Source: Lentzea albidocapillata subsp. violacea (GTDB lineage: Bacteria > Actinomycetota > Actinomycetes > Mycobacteriales > Pseudonocardiaceae). From it: a stretch of 64,000 nt of DNA. Positions 8,070-17,170 of this stretch are shown here, piece after piece. A program made the position numbers and the translations under genes. Each line of letters begins with the position of its first letter. Within the stretch, counting starts at the first letter, position 1. Under the pieces are notes generated by a model, which was not told the origin of the DNA, did not search any database, and saw only the letters and a program-made list of their open reading frames with translations. Location: positions 1 through 64,000 of the forward strand of contig NZ_FNET01000001.1 of NCBI RefSeq assembly GCF_900100275.1, written 5' to 3'.

Positions 8070-8814
8070 GCTGAGCCTGACGCGGCTGGCTGGGGCCGAA
8101 GGGTCCGGGCAGTTGCTGGTGGTCGGACCTTCGCTGGGCACGTCGGTGAGCCTGCTGTGGCGGGACTGTGCGGCGGCGCTCGGTGACGGGTTCGAGGTGA
8201 TCGGGTGGGATCTGCCCGGACACGGCAACGGTGCGCCGGCCGAGGAGGCCTTTACCGTGCCGCGTATCGCGGACGAGTTGACGGAACGTGCCGGGGCGTT
8301 GGCGGGTGGGCGGGCGTGTGCTTATGCCGGGGTGTCGTTCGGCGGGGCCGTCGGGTTCGAGTTGGCGGCGCGGGGCGAAGGGCCGTTCGAGGCCGTTGTG
8401 GGCATCGGGGCGGCGCGGCGGATCGGCGAGCCGGAGATGTGGCGTGCGCGGGCCGCGTTGGTGCGGCGGGCCGGGACGTCGGTGATGGTGGACGGGTCGG
8501 CGCGGCGCTGGTTTGCGCCGGGGTTCGTCGAGCGGGTGCCGCGGGTCGCCGGGGGACTGCTTACGGCGCTGGCGGGGACCGACAACGAGTCGTACGCCTT
8601 GGCTTGTGAGGCGTTGGCGGTGTTCGAGGCCGGTGGGGCGGTCAGGCCACTGCGGGTGGTGGTGGGGGAGCACGACGTCGTGGTGTCGCCGGACGGGGCG
8701 GACGTGGTGCTTGCGGGATGTGGGCATCTGCCGCCCGCGGAGGATCCGGTGGCGGTGGCGCGGACGTTGATCGAGCTGCTCAGGGAGATGCGGTGTCCTA
8801 CGACGACGGCATGA
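8059..8814 (+). CDS. pcaD: 3-oxoadipate enol-lactonase
   Basis: A 251-residue alpha/beta-hydrolase that hydrolyses 3-oxoadipate enol-lactone to 3-oxoadipate. The catalytic triad is readable: nucleophile Ser in GVSFGG (about residue 95), acid Asp in GEHD (about 199) and His in CGHLP. The oxyanion region is VGPSLGTS. ATG 8059 lies within the end of pcaB, and the gene overlaps the start of pcaC by 22 bp. It is separate from PcaC here, unlike the PcaL fusion found in many actinomycetes. Confidence 0.92.
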   Translation: MTTELSLTRLAGAEGSGQLLVVGPSLGTSVSLLWRDCAAALGDGFEVIGWDLPGHGNGAPAEEAFTVPRIADELTERAGALAGGRACAYAGVSFGGAVGFELAARGEGPFEAVVGIGAARRIGEPEMWRARAALVRRAGTSVMVDGSARRWFAPGFVERVPRVAGGLLTALAGTDNESYALACEALAVFEAGGAVRPLRVVVGEHDVVVSPDGADVVLAGCGHLPPAEDPVAVARTLIELLREMRCPTTTA

Positions 8815-9152
8815 AGGTTCGGCGTGAGGTGCTCGGGGATGCGCATGTGGACAGAGCGGCACCGGACGAGTTCACCCGCGACTTCCAGGAGTTCATCACC
8901 AAGTACGCGTGGGGCGAGGTCTGGACGCGGCCCGGTCTCGACCGGCGGATGCGCAGTGCGATCACGCTCACGGCGTTGATCGCGCACGGTCATTGGGACG
9001 AGCTGAAGCTGCACGTCGCCGCGGCCGTGCGGAACGGGCTGAGCGAGGCGGAGATCGGCGAAGTGATCTTGCAGAGCGCGATCTACTGCGGGGTGCCGGC
9101 GGCGAACCACGCGTTCTCGGTGGCGCGTCAGGTCCTGAAGGAGGGCCTGTGA
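8793..9152 (+). CDS. pcaC: 4-carboxymuconolactone decarboxylase
   Basis: A 119-residue AhpD/CMD-family protein converting 4-carboxymuconolactone to 3-oxoadipate enol-lactone. The CMD core is clear: RRMRSAITLTALIAHGHWDE and SEAEIGEVILQSAIYCGVPA (residues about 50-105). I chose GTG 8793 because GGGAG lies 5 nt upstream and the length then fits the family (about 120-130). It overlaps pcaD. Confidence 0.93.
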   Translation: MSYDDGMKVRREVLGDAHVDRAAPDEFTRDFQEFITKYAWGEVWTRPGLDRRMRSAITLTALIAHGHWDELKLHVAAAVRNGLSEAEIGEVILQSAIYCGVPAANHAFSVARQVLKEGL

Positions 9153-9204
9153 ACGTTCACTCGGTGGCGATCAACCTCGCTTTCCCCTTCACCAAGGAGC
9201 TTTG

Positions 9205-10374
9205 ATGACGCGCACCCAGGTCGGCATCGTCGGTGCGGGACCGGCGGGGTTGATGCTCTCGCACCTGTTGTCCCTCAACGGGATCGACAGCGTTGTGATC
9301 GATAACAGAACGCGCGCCGAGATCGAGAACACGGTCCGCGCGGGCATCCTGGAAGCCGACAGCGCGCGACTGCTGGCCGGCACCGGGGTGTCGGACCGGG
9401 TGCTGCGCGAAGGGCATCCGCACGAGGGCATCGACCTGCGGTTCGGCGGCGAGAGCCACCGCGTCGACTTCCGGGCCCTGGTGGGCGAATCGGTCTGGCT
9501 CTACCCGCAGACCGACGTGTTCGTGGACCTGGCGAACGCGCGCGAACGCGACGGCGGCGACGTGCGGTTCGGCGTCAGCGACACGTCGGTCGACATCACG
9601 CAGCCCGCGATCCGGTTCACCGACAGCGATGGCGTGCCGCAGGAGGTGCGCTGCGACCTGCTCGTCGGGGCGGACGGCTCCCGCTCGATCTGCCGCGCCG
9701 AGGTACCGGAAGCGTTGCGCAGGCACAGTTCTCGCGAATATCCGTTCGCCTGGTTCGGCATCATCACGGAGGCGCCGCGCAGCGCCCCCGAACTGGTCTA
9801 CGCGCACTCGCCGCGCGGGTTCGCGTTGATCAGCCAGCGCACCGAGACCCACCAGCGCATGTACTTCCAGTGCGACCCGGAGACCAACGCCGCGACGTGG
9901 TCCGACGACCGGATCTGGGAGGAGCTGCAGGCGCGGGTCGCCGGCCCGGACGGGTTCACGCTCAACGAAGGCCCGATCACCGAGAAGACGGTGCTGCGTT
10001 TCCGGTCGTTCGTCGCGGAACCCATGCGCCACGGCAAGTTGCTGCTCGCCGGCGACGCCGCCCACACCGTGCCGCCGACCGGCGCCAAGGGCCTGAACCT
10101 GGCGCTGGCCGATGTGAGCGTGCTCAGTGAGGTGATCGAACGCGCGTTGCTCAAGAACGACCCGGACGCGCTGGACGAGTACGGCCCGCGCGCACTGGAG
10201 CGGGTGTGGAAGGCGCAGCACTTCTCCTACTGGATGACCACGATGCTGCACGCCCTGCCCGGCGCGACGGACTTCGACGTGCGCAGGCAGCTCGGTGAGC
10301 TGGCCTCGGTCGTCGGGTCGCAGGCCGGGTCGAGGTACCTGGCCGAGGGGTACACCGGCTGCCGGCCCGCTTGA
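9205..10374 (+). CDS. pobA: 4-hydroxybenzoate 3-monooxygenase
   Basis: A 389-residue flavin monooxygenase that makes protocatechuate from 4-hydroxybenzoate with NAD(P)H and O2. It shows the FAD motif GIVGAGPAGL at the N-terminus, the DLLVGADGSRS motif (about 150-160) and GKLLLAGDAAHTVPPTGAKG (about 272-290), all characteristic of PobA. AAGGAGC precedes the ATG. The length equals the well-known Pseudomonas enzyme family. It feeds the pca genes just upstream. A 52-bp gap separates it from pcaC, so it is likely co-transcribed. The succinyl-CoA transferase and thiolase (pcaIJF) needed after 3-oxoadipate are not in the window. Confidence 0.94.
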   Translation: MTRTQVGIVGAGPAGLMLSHLLSLNGIDSVVIDNRTRAEIENTVRAGILEADSARLLAGTGVSDRVLREGHPHEGIDLRFGGESHRVDFRALVGESVWLYPQTDVFVDLANARERDGGDVRFGVSDTSVDITQPAIRFTDSDGVPQEVRCDLLVGADGSRSICRAEVPEALRRHSSREYPFAWFGIITEAPRSAPELVYAHSPRGFALISQRTETHQRMYFQCDPETNAATWSDDRIWEELQARVAGPDGFTLNEGPITEKTVLRFRSFVAEPMRHGKLLLAGDAAHTVPPTGAKGLNLALADVSVLSEVIERALLKNDPDALDEYGPRALERVWKAQHFSYWMTTMLHALPGATDFDVRRQLGELASVVGSQAGSRYLAEGYTGCRPA

Positions 10375-10408
10375 GCGAGGCTGGAGCGCCGTCGCCGAGA
10401 CTGTCCTG

Positions 10409-11497
10409 ATGGACATCGCGGCACTGCGCCTCGGCAACATCGGGCGGCTCCAGTCGGCGGAGGACGTCGTCCGCTCGCTCGGAGCCGTGCAGGGCCAGGA
10501 CTACGGCCAGTCGCTGTGGGCGATCGGGCTGCGCACCGCCGCGGCCCGCATCGCCGACGTCGAGGAGGCGCTGCGGACCGGACGCGTCGTCCGCACCTGG
10601 CTGATGCGCGGCACCATCCACTACGTCCTGGCCGAGGACGTCCGGTGGATGCTCCGCCTGTTCGGCGCCCGCGACCTGGCCCGGCTGACGCCCAAGGCGT
10701 GGCAGTACCACCACATGACGCCCGAGCTGATGTCGTTGGCGCGCAAGACGTTCGTCGAGGCGCTCAGCGGCGGCGGCTGCCTCACCCGGCGCGAGATGAT
10801 CGACCTGATGGCGGGCGTCGGCATCCCGGACGACCGGCAGCAGAGCTACTTCACGTTCATCCACCTCGCCCAGGAGGGCCTGGTGGTGCCGGGCCCTCCG
10901 CGCGGCAAGGAACAGACATTCGTGCTGCTGGACGAATGGGCGCCGAAGCAGCGGTCACTGGAGGGCGACGAGGCGATGGCCGTGCTGGCGTCACGGTTCT
11001 TCGGCAGCCACGGCCCGGCGACCCTGGCGGACTTCGCGAACTGGTGCGGCATCGGCGTGCGCGAGGCCTCCCGCGGCCTGGCGGCGGTGAAGAACTCGTT
11101 GGTGCGTGAGGAGTTCGACGGCAAGGAGTACTGGCTGCCGCCGGACCTCACGCCGGGCTCGGGCGCGTTCGTGCTGCCCGCCTACGACGAACTGCTGATC
11201 GGCTACAAGGACCGCAGCGCGTTCTTCACCCGCTACGACGAGATCCCGATCTCCACCTACAACGGCATGTTCCACGCGACGATCGTCGAGGACGGCCAGA
11301 TCGCGGGACTGTGGCGGCGGGTCCTGAAGAAGACCTCGGTGGACGTGGAACTGCGGCCGCTGCCGGGCTTCGACGTCGACCGGCTCGCCGAGCACATCGC
11401 GCGGTTCGGCGAGTTCCTAGGGCTGCCGGTGCGGACGGTCGTCAAGGATGCACCGGAGGCGGGTTCGTCGAAGGTCAGCTGGCGCTCCCGCAGGTGA
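10409..11497 (+). CDS. Winged-helix DNA-binding domain protein (HTH_42 / YcaQ-like)
   Basis: A 362-residue protein of the AlkX/YcaQ-like winged-helix family (PF06224). Features: VRSLGAVQGQDYGQSLWAIG near the start, RTWLMRGTIHYVLAEDVRWM, and a C-terminal PAYDELLIGYKDRSAFF block typical of the family. Members include putative DNA glycosylases acting on interstrand cross-links, but many are uncharacterised. Start at ATG 10409; upstream codons lack family similarity. It follows pobA by 34 bp and its last 23 bp overlap convergently with moeA. Confidence 0.75.
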   Translation: MDIAALRLGNIGRLQSAEDVVRSLGAVQGQDYGQSLWAIGLRTAAARIADVEEALRTGRVVRTWLMRGTIHYVLAEDVRWMLRLFGARDLARLTPKAWQYHHMTPELMSLARKTFVEALSGGGCLTRREMIDLMAGVGIPDDRQQSYFTFIHLAQEGLVVPGPPRGKEQTFVLLDEWAPKQRSLEGDEAMAVLASRFFGSHGPATLADFANWCGIGVREASRGLAAVKNSLVREEFDGKEYWLPPDLTPGSGAFVLPAYDELLIGYKDRSAFFTRYDEIPISTYNGMFHATIVEDGQIAGLWRRVLKKTSVDVELRPLPGFDVDRLAEHIARFGEFLGLPVRTVVKDAPEAGSSKVSWRSRR

Positions 11498-12617
11498 GCA
11501 CCTCCACCTCGCCGCCCCGGTGACCAGGCGGAACGACCGCGAGCGCGTCGGCAAGGGCGGCGCCCCACAGGGAACCAGGGCGGTCGTGACCGGCGGGAAC
11601 GGCCAGGCCGCCGGACCGGGTGACCGGGACCAGGCGGGTGTCCGTCCGGTGAGCGCCGACGTCGGGAAGCCAGGCCGTGACCGGTGGCCGGGCGGTGTGG
11701 CCGCCGAGGGCGTCGAGCAACGGGTGGAGCAGGGTCAGCACGGCGGCCAGGGCAGCGAACGGGTTGCCGGGCAGGCCCACGACGCAGCGGCCGTCGGGCA
11801 GGACGGCGAGCAGCATCGGGTGGCCTGGGCGGCAGGCGACGCCGCTGACCAGGACCTCGGCGTCCAGGTCGGCGAGCACCCGGCGCAGGTGGTCGGCCGG
11901 GCCGACCGAGGTGGCGCCGCACGTGACGAGGACGTCGGCCTGGCCGGACGCGAGGGCGTCGACGAGGGCGGACGGGTCGTCGCGCAGGTGGGTGGTGCCG
12001 ATGAGGTCGGCCCTGGTGAGCAGGCCGGGGAGCATCGGGCCGATGGCGTCGCGCACCCGGCCTGGGTGGGGCAGGCCGGTGTGGAGGAGTTCGTCGCCGG
12101 TCACGATCACGGCGACTCTCGGGCGGCGGTGGGCCAGGAGGGTGTCATGGCCGGCTCCGGCCGCCAGACCCAGGACGGCAGGGGTGACGAGGGAGCCGGC
12201 CGGGACGAGTTCCGCGCCGGCCGACCAGTCCTCGGCCTGGCGGCGGATGTGCTTGCCGGGCAAGGCGTCGGCGACCAGGAGGGCGCCGTCGGCCGAACAG
12301 AGTTCGACGGGAACGACCGCGTCCGAGCCGTCCGGCACCGGCGCCCCGGTGGCCACCCCGAACGCCTCGCCTGAACGCAGGAACGCCTCGGGCACCGGGT
12401 CTCCGGCCGCCACCCGGCCGACGATGCGCCACGGGCCGGGGCCCGTCACCGCGTAGCCGTCCATGGCCGAGGTGGGGCAGGTCGGCTGGTCGGTGAGGGC
12501 CCGCACGCCCGAGGCGAGCGCGAGGCCCAGTGCGTCGGGCAGGGCGAGTTCGGTCGCGTCCAACGGCTTCGCGGCGTCGCGTGCCGTCTGGCGGGCGAGC
12601 GTCCAGGGCATGGTCAT
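11475..12617 (-). CDS. moeA: Molybdopterin molybdenumtransferase
   Basis: A 380-residue MoeA that inserts molybdate into adenylated molybdopterin to form Moco. The family blocks are all present: TSAMDGYAV, GDPVPEAFLRSGEAFGVATGAPVPDG (split here across two known motifs), RVAVIVTGDELL, VTCGATSVGPAD, and VVGLPGNPFAA near the C-terminus. ATG 12617 is preceded by GGGAG. A GntR-type operator (12645-12659) lies 28 bp upstream in the region divergent from the oxalate/formate transporter, so Moco supply appears to be co-regulated with the formate dehydrogenase operon at 41 kb. Confidence 0.93.
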   Translation of the reverse strand: MTMPWTLARQTARDAAKPLDATELALPDALGLALASGVRALTDQPTCPTSAMDGYAVTGPGPWRIVGRVAAGDPVPEAFLRSGEAFGVATGAPVPDGSDAVVPVELCSADGALLVADALPGKHIRRQAEDWSAGAELVPAGSLVTPAVLGLAAGAGHDTLLAHRRPRVAVIVTGDELLHTGLPHPGRVRDAIGPMLPGLLTRADLIGTTHLRDDPSALVDALASGQADVLVTCGATSVGPADHLRRVLADLDAEVLVSGVACRPGHPMLLAVLPDGRCVVGLPGNPFAALAAVLTLLHPLLDALGGHTARPPVTAWLPDVGAHRTDTRLVPVTRSGGLAVPAGHDRPGSLWGAALADALAVVPPGHRGGEVEVLTCGSAS

Positions 12618-12644
12618 CGTGGCTCCCGTGGTATAGCCTACCGG

Positions 12645-12659
12645 ATACTGTATGCAATC
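12645..12659. promoter_or_regulatory. Candidate GntR operator (moeA / MFS divergent region)
   Basis: ATACTGTATGCAATC lies in the 62-bp gap between the divergent moeA and MFS genes. An identical 15-mer occurs at 38724-38738 and, in reverse, at 41031-41045, with a one-base variant at 29206-29220. All of these precede oxalate/formate genes, supporting one shared regulator, most simply the GntR protein at 37934-38659. Confidence 0.75.
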
Positions 12660-12679
12660 CTCGGGACGGGGTGAAGGGC

Positions 12680-13921
12680 ATGCCAGTCGCGACTTACGTA
12701 CGTGATCACGTCGGCAGGCTCTACCGGGTGGGGGAGACCGACGTCGAGGCGTCGGGGCGTTCGCGTCGCACGGTGCTGTGGGCCGCTTGGGCGGCGATGC
12801 TCGCGGCCGGCATCGGGCAGTACGGGTTCGGAGCGCTGATCCCTCAGTTGCAGGACCGGTGGAGCGTGCCGGAGTTGTTCTGGGCACTGGCGTTGTGGAC
12901 CGTCTGCCAGGCGGGCACGGCGTTTCCGGCGGCCTGGTTGAGAGAGCAGAAGCGGCTCACGTCCACCGGTGCGATGTGGATCGGGGCGGTGCTGTGCGGC
13001 GCCGGGCTGCTGACGCTGGGGCAGGGCTGGCTGGTCGGCTACGCGATCCTCGGCGGCGTCGGCGCGGGGCTGGTCTACGCGACGTGCCTCGGCGTTGTCG
13101 TGCGGTGGTACCCGGAGCGCGTCACGCGGAAGGTCGCGTTCGTCAGCGGGGCGTTCGCGTACGGGTCGGTGCCGTTCGTGCTGGCCGCCGGGCTGTTCTT
13201 CGGTGGCGGGTTCCTCCTGCAGGCCGGGATCGTGATCGCCGTCGTCGTGGCGGTGGCGGGCGCGTTGATGAAGGACCCGCCCGAGCACTGGTGGCCGCCG
13301 CACGTCCCGCCGCGTGAGTGGGCGCTCGACCGGGCGCGCGTGCCGAACCGGTCCGCGCTCAAGGAGTTCCGGACGCACGAGGCCATGCGGTGCGGCACGT
13401 TCTGGTGGCTGTACGGCGGTATCGCTTTCGCGGCGGCGGTGTCCCTCTACGATCTGGCGTACCTGCCGTTGTTCGTCGGCGACAAGGTGCTCGGAGGAGT
13501 CGCGCTGGCCACGCTGGCGGCGGCGACGGGCACCGGGCGCGTGCTGGTCGGGTGGATCTCGGACCGGGTCGGCCGCAGGAAGGCGCTGGTCTGGACGCTC
13601 GCGACGGGCGGGCTGGCGCAGTTCGTGTTGCTGTACTCCCAGAACGTCGCGGGGCTGCTGATCGGTGCCACGCTCGCGGGGCTCGGCACCGGCTGCTGCT
13701 ACTCCCTGCTGGTCGGCGTGACGAGGGAGTACTTCGGCGAGACGAACGGCGCGCAGAACTTCGGTGTCCTTTACACCGCGAAGGCCGCGGGCGCGTTGCT
13801 GGCCGCTGTTGTCCTTGCCTCGCAAGGGCCCACGTTCGCGTTCGTCGCGGCGGGCGTGCTCGGGCTGGCGGGCGCGGTGCTCACCGCGCACCTGTCGCAA
13901 CCGGGAAGGCCGCGCCTGTGA
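12680..13921 (+). CDS. OFA-type MFS transporter (oxalate/formate antiporter family)
   Basis: A 413-residue major facilitator with about 12 membrane segments, beginning at AAWAAMLAAGIGQYGFGALI. GWISDRVGRRKALVW is the typical cytoplasmic MFS loop between TM8 and TM9. The WFYPERV-like segment VVRWYPERVTRKVAF and the N-terminal layout fit the oxalate:formate antiporter family. In context (operator upstream, moeA and fdhD as neighbours, oxalate genes in the same regulon) it probably moves oxalate in and/or formate out. Start ATG 12680 with ACGGGG upstream; an in-frame GTG at 12671 is possible. Specificity is inferred. Confidence 0.75.
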   Translation: MPVATYVRDHVGRLYRVGETDVEASGRSRRTVLWAAWAAMLAAGIGQYGFGALIPQLQDRWSVPELFWALALWTVCQAGTAFPAAWLREQKRLTSTGAMWIGAVLCGAGLLTLGQGWLVGYAILGGVGAGLVYATCLGVVVRWYPERVTRKVAFVSGAFAYGSVPFVLAAGLFFGGGFLLQAGIVIAVVVAVAGALMKDPPEHWWPPHVPPREWALDRARVPNRSALKEFRTHEAMRCGTFWWLYGGIAFAAAVSLYDLAYLPLFVGDKVLGGVALATLAAATGTGRVLVGWISDRVGRRKALVWTLATGGLAQFVLLYSQNVAGLLIGATLAGLGTGCCYSLLVGVTREYFGETNGAQNFGVLYTAKAAGALLAAVVLASQGPTFAFVAAGVLGLAGAVLTAHLSQPGRPRL

Positions 13922-14457
13922 GCCGCCTGCCGCGGCTCGCGAAAGGCTGGCACCGGACGCCGGCGGACGGCTGTTGCCTGATGGAACTGACGTCCCTGCT
14001 CGCGGGCGAGGTGTGGTCCGACCGGCCCGCCTGCGTGCATCCGGTGCTGGCGTGCGTGGCGCGGTGCGTCAACGACCAGTCCACAGAGGATGGACGGCGA
14101 AGGCTGCTGCCCTTCGCCACCAAGGTGATCGGCACGGAGCAGGCGCCCGCCGAACGCCTGCTCGCCCACTGTGCGAGCAGGGCCGGGATCGTCGCGCCGA
14201 AGTGGTGGCCGCGCGACTGGGTCGTGGCCAGGGCCGTCCGGGCGATGTCCGGGGACGAGGTGTTGCGGCGGCTGCTCGACGAGTGCGTCGCGATCTGCTG
14301 GGAGGCAGGGCATGGGACGAGTGACGAGCAGGCGGCGCGTGGTGCGGCTGGTGGACGACGCGGCCACCGTGCGACCGGACACGCTGGCGGTCGAGGAACC
14401 ACTGGAGATCCGCGTGCGGGGCAAGTCCCTCGCCGTGACCATGCGCACGCCGGGTGA
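13918..14457 (+). CDS. Conserved hypothetical protein overlapping fdhD
   Basis: A 179-residue protein starting at a GTG that overlaps the MFS stop codon. Residues about 18-120 resemble a small conserved actinobacterial family ([49 protein letters not shown]) whose function I do not know. The frame then runs 146 bp into fdhD before stopping at 14457, so the last 48 residues are Arg/Gly-rich and unlike the domain. This suggests loss of an ancestral stop near 14310 or a sequencing error. Co-transcription with fdhD suggests a role linked to the transporter or formate dehydrogenase. Confidence 0.6.
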   Translation: MSRLPRLAKGWHRTPADGCCLMELTSLLAGEVWSDRPACVHPVLACVARCVNDQSTEDGRRRLLPFATKVIGTEQAPAERLLAHCASRAGIVAPKWWPRDWVVARAVRAMSGDEVLRRLLDECVAICWEAGHGTSDEQAARGAAGGRRGHRATGHAGGRGTTGDPRAGQVPRRDHAHAG

Positions 14458-15151
14458 CGACTTCGACCTGGCCGCGGGCTTCCTGGTCAGCGAGGGTGTG
14501 GTGCGGGCGCCGTCCGACATCGTGTCGATCCGGTACTGCGCGGGCGCCACTGCCGACGGCGGCAACACCTACAACGTGCTCGACGTCGGACTCGCGGACG
14601 GCGTCGCGCCACCCGACCCGTCGATCGAGCGCAACTTCTACACCACCTCGTCGTGCGGCCTGTGCGGCAAGGCGAGCCTGGACGCCGTGCGCACCGTGGC
14701 GACCTGGCAGGTGGCCGCCGACCCGATCCGCCTCGACCCGAAAACGATCACGGAGTTCCCGACGAAACTCCGTGCCGCGCAACGGGTCTTCGACCGCACC
14801 GGCGGCCTGCACGCGGCCGGGCTGTTCGACGCCCAGGGCAACCTGCTGTGCCTGCGCGAGGACGTCGGCCGGCACAACGCCGTCGACAAGGTCGTCGGCT
14901 GGGCGACGCGGGGCGGCAGGCTGCCGCTGACGAGCACCGTGCTGATGGTGAGCGGGCGGGCGTCATTCGAACTGGTGCAGAAGGCGGTCATGGCGGGGAT
15001 TCCGGTGCTCACCGCCGTGTCCGCGCCGTCCTCGCTGGCCGCGGACCTCGCCGAGGAGATGGGCGTGACGCTGGTCGGGTTCCTGCGCGGGACGTCGATG
15101 AACGTCTACACCGGCGGACACCGGCTGGGCGTCACGGCCGGAGCACGTTAG
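14312..15151 (+). CDS. fdhD: Formate dehydrogenase accessory sulfurtransferase
   Basis: A 279-residue FdhD, which transfers sulfur from IscS to the Mo/W-bis-PGD cofactor to activate formate dehydrogenase. The functional Cys pair is in [12 protein letters not shown] (about residues 113-124). Other family blocks are [17 protein letters not shown] and [23 protein letters not shown] 14312 has a strong GGAGG 6 nt upstream, which decides the start. It is the last gene of the MFS operon governed by the 12645 operator, and its client is the split formate dehydrogenase at 41-45.7 kb. Confidence 0.95.
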   Translation: MGRVTSRRRVVRLVDDAATVRPDTLAVEEPLEIRVRGKSLAVTMRTPGDDFDLAAGFLVSEGVVRAPSDIVSIRYCAGATADGGNTYNVLDVGLADGVAPPDPSIERNFYTTSSCGLCGKASLDAVRTVATWQVAADPIRLDPKTITEFPTKLRAAQRVFDRTGGLHAAGLFDAQGNLLCLREDVGRHNAVDKVVGWATRGGRLPLTSTVLMVSGRASFELVQKAVMAGIPVLTAVSAPSSLAADLAEEMGVTLVGFLRGTSMNVYTGGHRLGVTAGAR

Positions 15152-15227
15152 CCCGTAAGGCGTCCTCCCTGAGGATGATGCCGCGCGGCGGACGCGATCT
15201 TGAACGCGACGATCTACCGTTCCTCCC

Positions 15228-16097
15228 ATGTTGACTGTCAGGGGGATCAGCCGGAGCTTCGGCGATCACAGGGTGCTCGACGAGGTGAGCTTCGACGTCC
15301 GGCCCGGCCGGATGACGGGCTTCCTGGGCGCCAACGGGTCGGGCAAGACGACCACGATGCGCATCGTGCTGGGGGTGCTCGCCGCGCACGGGGGAACGGT
15401 GAGCTGGAACGGCCAGGAGGTCACGGCGCAGACGCGGCCGGACTTCGGGTACATGCCGGAGGAACGCGGGCTCTACCCCAAGATGAAGGTGCGCGACCAG
15501 ATCACGTGGCTGGCTCGGTTGCACGGCGTCGACCGGGAGACCGCGCAGCGCAACACCGACGCGCTGCTCGAGGACCTGGAGCTGACCGAACGGGCCGGGG
15601 ACCGGCTCGAGGAGCTGTCGCTCGGCAACCAGCAGCGCGTGCAGATCGCTGCCGCGCTGGTGCACGAGCCGGCCGTGCTGATCCTGGACGAGCCGTTCTC
15701 CGGCCTCGACCCGATCGCCGTCGAGACCGTGCTGGACGTGCTGCGCAAGCGGGCCGCCAGTGGCGTGCCGGTGTTGTTCTCGAGCCACCAGCTGGCGATC
15801 GTGGAACGGCTCTGCGACGACGTCGTGATCATCTCGAAGGGACGGGTCGTGGCCAACGGGTCACGCGAGGAGCTGCGGGCCAGGCACGCGGGGAGCCGCT
15901 ACGAGATCGTCGTCGCGGAGGACGCGGGCTGGGTTCGCGACGTGCCCGGCGCCAGCATTCTCGAGCTCGACGGGCCGCGCGCGGTGTTCGAGGCGGAACC
16001 CCAGCAGGTGCTCAGGGCAGCACTCGAACGCGGCGAGGTTCGCTCGTTCACGCCCGTCGTGCCCACACTGGACGAGATCTTCAGGGAAGTGATCTGA
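15228..16097 (+). CDS. ABC transporter ATP-binding protein (NatA-like)
   Basis: A 289-residue ABC-2 type ATPase. Walker A GANGSGKTTT (about residues 34-43), signature LSLGNQQRV (about 127-135), Walker B VLILDEPFSGLDP and the His switch in FSSHQLA are all present. The C-terminal domain of about 80 residues resembles the NatA/DUF4162 extension. It is followed one base later by its permease; together they should form an exporter of unknown substrate (Na+/drug type by homology). Confidence 0.9.
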   Translation: MLTVRGISRSFGDHRVLDEVSFDVRPGRMTGFLGANGSGKTTTMRIVLGVLAAHGGTVSWNGQEVTAQTRPDFGYMPEERGLYPKMKVRDQITWLARLHGVDRETAQRNTDALLEDLELTERAGDRLEELSLGNQQRVQIAAALVHEPAVLILDEPFSGLDPIAVETVLDVLRKRAASGVPVLFSSHQLAIVERLCDDVVIISKGRVVANGSREELRARHAGSRYEIVVAEDAGWVRDVPGASILELDGPRAVFEAEPQQVLRAALERGEVRSFTPVVPTLDEIFREVI

Positions 16098-16098
16098 C

Positions 16099-17166
16099 AT
16101 GGCTCGGGCCTCCTTCAGCCAGGCGACGTGGCTCGTCGCCGAACGTGAGATGAAGACCTTGGTCACCACCAAGGGTTTCTGGATCGGGTTCGCCTTCACG
16201 ATCGTCGGGTTGTTCGCGCTCACGATCCTGCCGACGGTGTTCGGCGGCGACGACCCGAAGGTCGCCGCGGTCGGCTCGGCCGTGCAGGTGGTGCAGGGCA
16301 AGGAACTCGACGTGCGGGAGGTCGGCACCGTCCAGGAAGCCGCCGACCTGGTCAGAGCCGACGACGTCGAGGCCGCGATCGTGCCGGACGGCGCCGGGGT
16401 CAAGGTCCTCGCGCTCAACGACGCGCCGGACGACGTGGTCGCCCAGCTCGTCCAGGCGCCCCCGGTGGAGCTGCTGGACGCCTCGGCGGTGACCTCCGGT
16501 CAGCGGGCCGTCACGGTCATCGTGTTCGGGCTGGTGTTCCTGATGTTCGGCATGGGCGGCGCGGCGATCGCGCAGAGCACCGTGACCGAGAAGCAGACCC
16601 GGATCGTGGAGATCCTCGTGTCGACGGTGCCGGTGCGGGCCCTGCTCGCCGGCAAGATCCTCGGGCACACGATCCTCACCCTGGGCCAGGTCGTCGTGCT
16701 GGCGCTCGCGGCACCGATAGCGCTGCGGGTCGCGGGACTCGGCGAACTGCTGGGGGTGGTGGCGCCCGCGCTGGGCTGGTTCGTGCCGTTCCTGATGCTC
16801 GGGTTCGTGCTGATCTCGTCGATGTGGGCGGTCGCCGGCGCGCTGGTCAGCCGCCAGGAGGACCTCGGCTCGACGATGGGCCTGGTCATGATCGCGGTGA
16901 TGGGGCCGTACTTCGGCGTGCAGTTCTTCTTCGAGAACCCCGTGGTGCTGAAGTGGATGTCGTTCGTGCCCTTCACAGCCGGTGTCGCGATGCCGGTGCG
17001 GTTGTTCGCCGAACAGGCGAAGCCGTGGGAGGCGATCCTGTCACTCGGCATCCTCGCGGCGACCGTCGTCGCAATCCTGCTGGTCGCGTCCAGGCTCTAC
17101 ACCAACTCGTTGTTGCAGACCGGAGCCCGGGTGAAGCTGTCCAAGGCCTGGGCACCTGCAGAATAG
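16099..17166 (+). CDS. ABC-2 type permease (NatB-like)
   Basis: A 355-residue membrane subunit. One N-terminal membrane segment (GFWIGFAFTIVGLFALTIL) is followed by an extracytoplasmic domain of about 110 residues, then five more segments from VTVIVFGLVFLMFGMGGAAI onward. The motif VTEKQTRIVEILVSTVPVRA is the conserved cytoplasmic element of ABC2_membrane_3 permeases. It pairs with the ATPase just upstream. TAG at 17164 is 4 bp before the next gene. Confidence 0.88.
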   Translation: MARASFSQATWLVAEREMKTLVTTKGFWIGFAFTIVGLFALTILPTVFGGDDPKVAAVGSAVQVVQGKELDVREVGTVQEAADLVRADDVEAAIVPDGAGVKVLALNDAPDDVVAQLVQAPPVELLDASAVTSGQRAVTVIVFGLVFLMFGMGGAAIAQSTVTEKQTRIVEILVSTVPVRALLAGKILGHTILTLGQVVVLALAAPIALRVAGLGELLGVVAPALGWFVPFLMLGFVLISSMWAVAGALVSRQEDLGSTMGLVMIAVMGPYFGVQFFFENPVVLKWMSFVPFTAGVAMPVRLFAEQAKPWEAILSLGILAATVVAILLVASRLYTNSLLQTGARVKLSKAWAPAE

Positions 17167-17170
17167 GCCC

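Noticed and set aside
7088-8862. Long open frames on the minus strand over pcaB
   Set aside because: They arise because the 36-bp repeat keeps every frame open; translations are low-complexity Arg/Pro/Ser and overlap clear pcaB/pcaD coding sequence.
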